From an uncultured Muribaculaceae bacterium (GTDB lineage: Bacteria; Bacteroidota; Bacteroidia; Bacteroidales; Muribaculaceae): a DNA stretch of 16,184 bases. The stretch lies in assembly GCA_905209725.1 (NCBI GenBank), contig CAJLTZ010000057.1, positions 1 through 16,184 on the forward strand, written 5' to 3'. Under the pieces are notes generated by a model. That model did no database searches and was not told where the DNA came from. It saw only the letters and a program-made list of their open reading frames with translations. Below, one piece after another: positions 12,334 through 16,184 of the stretch (the stretch's first letter is position 1; each line of letters opens with the position of its first letter). A program made the position numbers and the translations under genes.

Positions 12334-13119
12334 ATGGGAAAAGACCAGACCGTATTATTTCATTCCACCATATTCGGGCCTATCCACAGCCGCAGGCTCG
12401 GCACCTCCTTAGGCGTCAACCTCATGCCCAACGACGGCAAAGTATGCTCATTCGACTGCCTCTACTGCGAGGCCGGATATAACGCCCAGGGCCGAGGCGA
12501 GAGCGGCCTCCCCACCCTCGCCCAGACCGAGCACGACCTCGAGGCCAAACTCAGCGACATGCGCAGCAAAGGGGAAACCCTCGACGTTATCACCTTCTCC
12601 GGCAATGGCGAACCGACACTCCACCCGCAGTTTCCCGAGGTGGTCGATGCCACCATACGCCTGCGCGACAAGTATTTCCCCGAAGCAAAGATCTCGGTGC
12701 TCACCAATTCCACCCGAATCGACGACCCCCGCGTGGCCGAAGCCCTCAAACGCGTCGACAATAACATCCTCAAACTCGACTCCGCCATCGAATCCACAAT
12801 GCGCACCATCGACCGCCCCAACTCCGCCGGATTCACAGTGGAGCGCGTTGTGGACAATCTCCGCCAGTTTGGCGACACAGGCATCATCCAGACCATGCTC
12901 CTGCGCGGCGAGCACAACGGCGTGCATATCGACAACACCACCGACGAGGAGATCAATGCCCTGATTGAGGCATACATGAAGATTCGCCCCAAGGAAGTGA
13001 TGCTCTATAGCCTCGACCGCTCCACCCCGGAGGAGCACCTCGAAAAAGTGAGCCACGAAGAGTTGCAGCGCATTGCAGAGCGCGTCCGCGCCGCCGGCAT
13101 CAACGTAGCCAGCTTCTAA
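12334..13119 (+). CDS. Radical SAM protein, COG0731-like
   Basis: The 261-residue protein has the radical SAM cysteine motif CSFDCLYC (C38, C42, C45), preceded by the family signature FGPIHSRRLGTSLGVNLMP (14-32). SGNGEPTLHP (90-99) corresponds to the SAM-binding GGE motif, and SVLTNST and ILKLDSA follow on later strands. It binds a 4Fe-4S cluster and cleaves S-adenosylmethionine to make a 5'-deoxyadenosyl radical. The group is distantly related to the tRNA wyosine enzyme TYW1, but bacterial members of this short form have no assigned substrate that I know of. There are no extra C-terminal cysteines, so no auxiliary cluster is evident. It is 6 bp behind the acyl-CoA synthetase gene, and the LD-carboxypeptidase gene follows after 56 bp. 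Confidence 0.88.
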   Translation: MGKDQTVLFHSTIFGPIHSRRLGTSLGVNLMPNDGKVCSFDCLYCEAGYNAQGRGESGLPTLAQTEHDLEAKLSDMRSKGETLDVITFSGNGEPTLHPQFPEVVDATIRLRDKYFPEAKISVLTNSTRIDDPRVAEALKRVDNNILKLDSAIESTMRTIDRPNSAGFTVERVVDNLRQFGDTGIIQTMLLRGEHNGVHIDNTTDEEINALIEAYMKIRPKEVMLYSLDRSTPEEHLEKVSHEELQRIAERVRAAGINVASF

Positions 13120-13131
13120 TAGGAATCCCAA

Positions 13132-13173
13132 ATCATCAATCATCTATCATAAATCATAAATCATCAATCAAAA
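13132..13173. repeat. 7-bp tandem repeat ATCATNA, six copies
   Basis: ATCATCA, ATCATCT, ATCATAA, ATCATAA, ATCATCA and ATCAAAA follow one another without gaps. They fill most of the 56-bp space between the radical SAM stop and the LD-carboxypeptidase start, ending two bases before the ATG. Confidence 0.85.
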
Positions 13174-13175
13174 AG

Positions 13176-14120
13176 ATGATTATACCTGATTCTCTTCAGA
13201 ATGGCGACACCATCGCCATCCTCGCGCCTGCCACCCGCGTCAATCCCGAATTCGTGCGCGGCGCCGAAGCGCGCCTCCTCGCCGAAGGATTCAACGTCAG
13301 GGTGTTCCCCTCTGCGCTCGGAGATATCGCCGAAGGCTCCTACTCCGCCCCCTTCGCCACGCGCCTCGCCGAACTAACCTCCGCCTTCGCCGACCCTGAA
13401 ATCAAGGCAATACTCTGCGCAAGAGGAGGTTACGGCTGCGCAAGGCTCATCGACAAATTCGAGCCTGAATTCCTCCGCGAAAATGCCAAATGGATGATCG
13501 GGTTTTCCGACATCTCAGCTCTCCATGCCATGATGGGACGCGCCGGAGTGGCATCAATCCACGGCCCAATGGCCAAACATATCGCCACATCCCCCGCCGA
13601 CGACTACTGCACCCAGGCTCTGCTCCGCATCCTGCGCACATCGCAGATTCCCGAATATTTTGCCCCCCACGAGGAAGAAAATATCCCAGGCACCGCCGAA
13701 GGGATACTTGTAGGCGGCAACCTCGCCGTACTCAACGATCTGGTAGCCACGCCATTTGATGTGTTCGCCCGCGCCGATAACGAGGATATCATCCTCGTGC
13801 TTGAGGACATAGGCGAAGCCATCTACGCCGTGGAACGCATGATGAGAAGGCTGATGCTCGCCGGTACGCTCGGCAAACTGAAGGGAATCATCTTCGGCCA
13901 CTTCACCGAATACCGTGCCGATCGCGACTACGCCGACATGGAGCTGATGCTCACCTCGCTGATGAGAGAAGCCGGTCTCGAAAAGCCGGAAAGAGCCATC
14001 CCCGTTGTCTACGGTTTCCCAGCCGGCCATACCCCCGACAATCTACCCCTCGTGCTCAACGTCCCCGCCCGCCTCGCTGTCACCCCCGAAGCCACACTTT
14101 TGTCTAATTTTGAATTTTGA
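13176..14120 (+). CDS. ldcA: LD-carboxypeptidase (peptidase family S66)
   Basis: The 314-residue product matches S66 muramoyl-tetrapeptide carboxypeptidases in order and length. The catalytic serine S111 lies in IGFSDISALH (108-117), E210 in LVLEDIGE and H285 in GFPAGHTPDNLPL. Other family segments are GDTIAILAPAT (10-20), ARGGYGCAR (82-90), GILVGGNLAVLN (176-187) and GIIFGHF (237-243). The enzyme removes the terminal D-alanine from murein tetrapeptides so that the tripeptide can be recycled. There is no signal peptide, which fits the cytoplasmic recycling role. It is third in the rightward cluster, after a 56-bp spacer made of heptad repeats. The stop codon TGA (14118-14120) lies inside a TTGAATN repeat array, so the last residues (SNFEF) are encoded by the repeat and may be variable. 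Confidence 0.92.
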   Translation: MIIPDSLQNGDTIAILAPATRVNPEFVRGAEARLLAEGFNVRVFPSALGDIAEGSYSAPFATRLAELTSAFADPEIKAILCARGGYGCARLIDKFEPEFLRENAKWMIGFSDISALHAMMGRAGVASIHGPMAKHIATSPADDYCTQALLRILRTSQIPEYFAPHEEENIPGTAEGILVGGNLAVLNDLVATPFDVFARADNEDIILVLEDIGEAIYAVERMMRRLMLAGTLGKLKGIIFGHFTEYRADRDYADMELMLTSLMREAGLEKPERAIPVVYGFPAGHTPDNLPLVLNVPARLAVTPEATLLSNFEF

Positions 14121-14130
14121 ATGTTGAATC
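14103..14130. repeat. TTGAATN heptad array overlapping the end of ldcA
   Basis: TCTAATT, TTGAATT, TTGAATG and TTGAATC run from 14103 to 14130 in 7-bp register, covering the last codons and stop of the LD-carboxypeptidase gene. The same motif occurs at 420-436 and 8643-8660. Confidence 0.7.
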
Positions 14131-14233
14131 AAAATGCCGAGTGGCGTTCTAATTTGAATGAGACCACATCCCTCAAAAGGCTGGGTATAATGGTCTTCCC
14201 AGTACTCTTCCCCTACGAATTCTTCTCATAAAA

Positions 14234-14266
14234 TTTGGGACGGCAATGAAGGATGTGTTAATTTTG
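14234..14266 (+). promoter_or_regulatory. Consensus Bacteroidetes promoter without an intact gene
   Basis: TTTG (14234-14237) and TAATTTTG (14259-14266, an exact TAnnTTTG) are separated by 21 bp, a near-ideal Bacteroidetes sigma-ABfr promoter. Transcription would start near 14272 and run into a 14-codon open frame (14308-14352) and then the decayed relaxase fragment. It probably once drove a gene now deleted. Confidence 0.6.
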
Positions 14267-14362
14267 CAGTGAACAAAAACAAAAAAAACTGACCTGCCAA
14301 AGTCGGGATGAAGAGGAAGGAACAGCCTGAGCCGCTTCTCTCTTTGTTATGAAAAATATTGA

Positions 14363-14827
14363 GGTTTAACCGACGGCAAAGTCAATGGCCGCGAATATCA
14401 TGGGCTGGTCTACTTCGTCACCGATGACAACGGCACTACCATAGCCACACCTCTGAAAGCCTCGCGCCTTGGCAAGTTTGCAAGCAGAACAGCCATCGAG
14501 AATAAATTTGAGCGCGACAAGGAAAAAATCGACATCAAGCCGACAAGACGATTGGTATCGGAAGCAATGGCGGCATCCACCGGAAAGGACGACTTCATTG
14601 CGAAACTCAAAGAGAAAGGCATCCACCTCGTGCTCCGGTATAATGATGACGGCAGATTGTATGGAGTTACATACGTTGACCATAACAATCATGTTTCGCT
14701 CAACGGTTCCCGTCTGGGCAGGGAGTTTTCTGCCAATGCCCTTCATCTTTGGTTCAACGACCCTGCGGAAGAAGCCTTCGCACGTCGTGCGCGTAAGAAG
14801 AAAAAGAAGAAAGGACGCGGGCTTTAG
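14363..14827 (+). pseudogene. C-terminal remnant of a Bacteroides-type mobilization relaxase
   Basis: The frame from 14363 (just after a TGA at 14360) to the TAG at 14825-14827 encodes 154 residues without a proper start. It includes HGLVYFVTDDNGTTIATPLKASRLG, KLKEKGIHLVLRYNDDGRLYGVTYVDH and LNGSRLGREFSANALHLWF, and ends in a lysine-rich tail. These are the C-terminal features of relaxase/mobilization proteins of Bacteroides conjugative and mobilizable elements (MobB/BmgA-like). The N-terminal relaxase domain with its catalytic tyrosine and histidine triad is missing, so the gene is a fragment and cannot nick DNA. A short product from the internal TTG at 14552 or the ATG at 14567 is possible but unproven. 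Its stop overlaps the stop of the convergent ATPase gene by 4 bp. It marks a former integrated element here. Confidence 0.75.
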
Positions 14828-16014
14828 TAAAGGAAGCCTAACAGCCATATCGGGATCTTGTTGCCAAATCCTGTTTCGATATTATCGGCTATGACATAAC
14901 TGTTTGGTTTGTCGTCTATCTGGGAAAATCCCTTTCCTCTGCCTCCGACCTCGAAGAGATAGGTATGGTCAAGCAGGAAGTCGCCCTCTTTGGCTGCGTA
15001 CAGTTTCCCTGCATAACTAAGCATCGAGCCTACGAAACTTTCTCTTACTGTGCCAACTTTGTTTATGATTCCGAGAGCCTGCATGACCGAAGGATTGTCG
15101 AACAATATCTTTTCCGGTTTAGAAGCTCGTTTTGGCTGTGTAGTCGGATCCATGAGAGTACGTAGAATGGCTCCTTCACTCAGCAATGTGAAAAACTTCA
15201 TCAACTGGTTGCGGGTAACTTCGACATCTCTTGACAGATTGGTCATATTCGGTACGAATGGCACCTGCTCGGCAAGCACCACAAGTAGCTTCTTCAGCTT
15301 TTGCTGAGTCTCATATTCAATGCTTGTCACGGCAGGAATGTCAAGGTCTATAACCGACAATACGAGGCGCTCAACGCGCTGGGCATAAGTGAACTCAGAA
15401 CTATCCATAAAGAAAGGATAATAGCCTTTTTGCAGGTATTTCTCAAATTCGCCGATAACCCGTATTGATGAAGTTACCCTTGAAGCCAGAGCACGGTGAT
15501 TAGTAAGAATATCATGCAGACTGAAAGGTTCAAGACCGAAGTCGCCTGTAAAATTCAGATATTCCCTAAAGGAAAGTCCTCGAAGTTCATAAATTGCTAC
15601 ACGACGTGACAGGTCGGCGACCTTACTATTGAGCTGGAGTAGTGACGAACCGGTGAAAACCACGCTTAAACCGGGATAGCTGTCATAAATATTTTTCAGT
15701 TCCTGTTCCCAATTCGGGCGTGGGTAGCGGTGGACTTCATCGAGGTAGAGATGCGTTCCGCCATGCTTATAGTGGTAGTCTGCAAGCTCCACTATGGTAT
15801 GGTCATTGAAAAAGAGCTGGTCCAAAGACGCATATACTCCGCGTTCACCATTCTCTTTGCATCGCTGCTTCATCATGGTGGTTTTGCCTACACCTCGGGC
15901 CCCTTTAATCATGATAAGCCTGTCACTCCATGCAATGGTGTCATAGAGATAGCGGTGAAGAGGAGCATAAAGGCTCTCTATCAACCGTGCTGAAATTTCG
16001 TAGATACGTTCCAT
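14824..16014 (-). CDS. AAA_14/DUF4143 family ATPase
   Basis: The 396-residue protein has an N-terminal AAA_14 domain: Walker A GARGVGKTT (38-46), Walker B LYLDEVHRY (89-97) and sensor-1 FTGSS (120-124), then LRGLSFREYL, the usual link to the second half. The C-terminal DUF4143 part (about 200-396) includes a winged-helix-like segment and DFLLDHTYLFEVGGRGKG, a PD-(D/E)xK-like end seen in this family. Such ATPases are abundant in Bacteroidetes accessory DNA and their function is not established. The ATG at 16014 is preferred over a TTG three codons upstream; a TAACTTTG promoter lies 16 bp before it, giving a very short leader. Two palindromes upstream suggest autoregulation or a repressor. Base composition is clearly more AT-rich than the neighbouring operon, which together with the relaxase remnant suggests horizontal acquisition. 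Confidence 0.88.
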   Translation of the reverse strand: MERIYEISARLIESLYAPLHRYLYDTIAWSDRLIMIKGARGVGKTTMMKQRCKENGERGVYASLDQLFFNDHTIVELADYHYKHGGTHLYLDEVHRYPRPNWEQELKNIYDSYPGLSVVFTGSSLLQLNSKVADLSRRVAIYELRGLSFREYLNFTGDFGLEPFSLHDILTNHRALASRVTSSIRVIGEFEKYLQKGYYPFFMDSSEFTYAQRVERLVLSVIDLDIPAVTSIEYETQQKLKKLLVVLAEQVPFVPNMTNLSRDVEVTRNQLMKFFTLLSEGAILRTLMDPTTQPKRASKPEKILFDNPSVMQALGIINKVGTVRESFVGSMLSYAGKLYAAKEGDFLLDHTYLFEVGGRGKGFSQIDDKPNSYVIADNIETGFGNKIPIWLLGFLY

Positions 16015-16030
16015 ACTCTTCAAGTTTCCA

Positions 16031-16096
16031 CAAAGTTACTAATATTTTTCTTTGCAAAGAAAGAAAATCTATAAATTCTTTTCTCTGCAAAGAAAA
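16031..16096 (-). promoter_or_regulatory. ATPase promoter with two palindromic operator-like sites
   Basis: TAACTTTG (complement of 16031-16038) is an exact -7 element for the ATPase gene. Upstream, TTTCTTTGCAAAGAAA (16047-16062) is a perfect 16-bp palindrome overlapping the expected -33 region. An 18-bp near copy with one mismatched pair lies at 16079-16096. Their centres are 33 bp apart, close to three helical turns, as expected for co-operative dimer binding on one face of the DNA. The binding protein is unknown. Confidence 0.6.
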
Positions 16097-16184
16097 ATGT
16101 TGGTTGACACACTGTGATACAGGCTATTAATAACGCGAGTTCGGGATAAGCGATCCCCCAAGAAAGTTGAATCGGCAACCTGAA
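16097..16184. other. Right edge, no gene recognised
   Basis: These 88 bp hold no open frame of note. The stretch with CGCGAGTTCGGGATAAG looks like the edge of another insertion or accessory element, but there is nothing to prove it within the window. Confidence 0.3.

Noticed and set aside
13132..13173. Repeat array as a possible CRISPR
   Set aside because: Seven-base units without spacers and no cas genes; it is a simple tandem repeat.
14234..14300. Possible CTnDOT-type attachment core near TTAATTTTGC
   Set aside because: It does not match GTAnnTTTGC exactly and no second copy or integrase is in the window; the promoter reading explains the sequence better.
14366..14848. 160-codon minus-strand frame over the relaxase fragment
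   Set aside because: The plus-strand translation shows strong relaxase C-terminal motifs, so the minus frame is a shadow.

Overview
The window reads as chromosomal DNA of a gut-type Bacteroidales bacterium, most likely Muribaculaceae or a close relative. The basis is protein content: a PorZ-like type IX secretion protein, Bacteroidales-style C-terminal sorting tails, a Bacteroides-type relaxase remnant, an AAA_14/DUF4143 ATPase, and promoters of the TTG/TTTG-N(19-21)-TAnnTTTG form. Starts lack strong Shine-Dalgarno sequences. No rRNA, tRNA, CRISPR array or intact transposase was seen.

Layout. (1) 1-667: the end of a repeat element, a possible small structured RNA with a terminator, heptameric AT-rich repeats, then the terminator of the next gene. 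(2) 668-1576 (-): a secreted protein with a SusE/F-like look and a T9SS-type tail. (3) 1577-2544: about 1 kb with no convincing gene, filled with short tandem repeats and REP-like CCGG palindromes. (4) 2545-10007 (-): a long run of co-directional genes. In transcription order these are a periplasmic TonB_C protein, a family 2 glycosyltransferase, a phosphoribosyltransferase, a HAD phosphatase, a PorZ-like propeller protein, a steroid 5-alpha-reductase family membrane enzyme, and an Old Yellow Enzyme family oxidoreductase. (5) 10008-10515: the divergent intergenic region, which holds a 264-bp inverted-repeat element. (6) 10516-14120 (+): long-chain acyl-CoA synthetase, a COG0731-like radical SAM protein and an LD-carboxypeptidase. 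(7) 14121-16184: visibly lower-GC accessory DNA with an orphan promoter, the C-terminal remnant of a mobilization relaxase, and a convergent AAA_14/DUF4143 ATPase with palindromic operator-like sites at its promoter.

The two points most worth following are these. First, the 5-alpha-reductase-like and OYE-like genes lie side by side, a pairing known from bile-acid/steroid A-ring reduction clusters in gut Bacteroidales. Second, a family of hairpin elements (178 and 264 bp, plus a partial copy at base 1) shares a 22-bp core while the flanking arms differ in sequence yet stay self-complementary. Between the genes there are also several unrelated degenerate tandem repeats with periods of 7, 9, 15 and 18.

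All functional names come from reading the sequences and from memory of the families; no database search was run.
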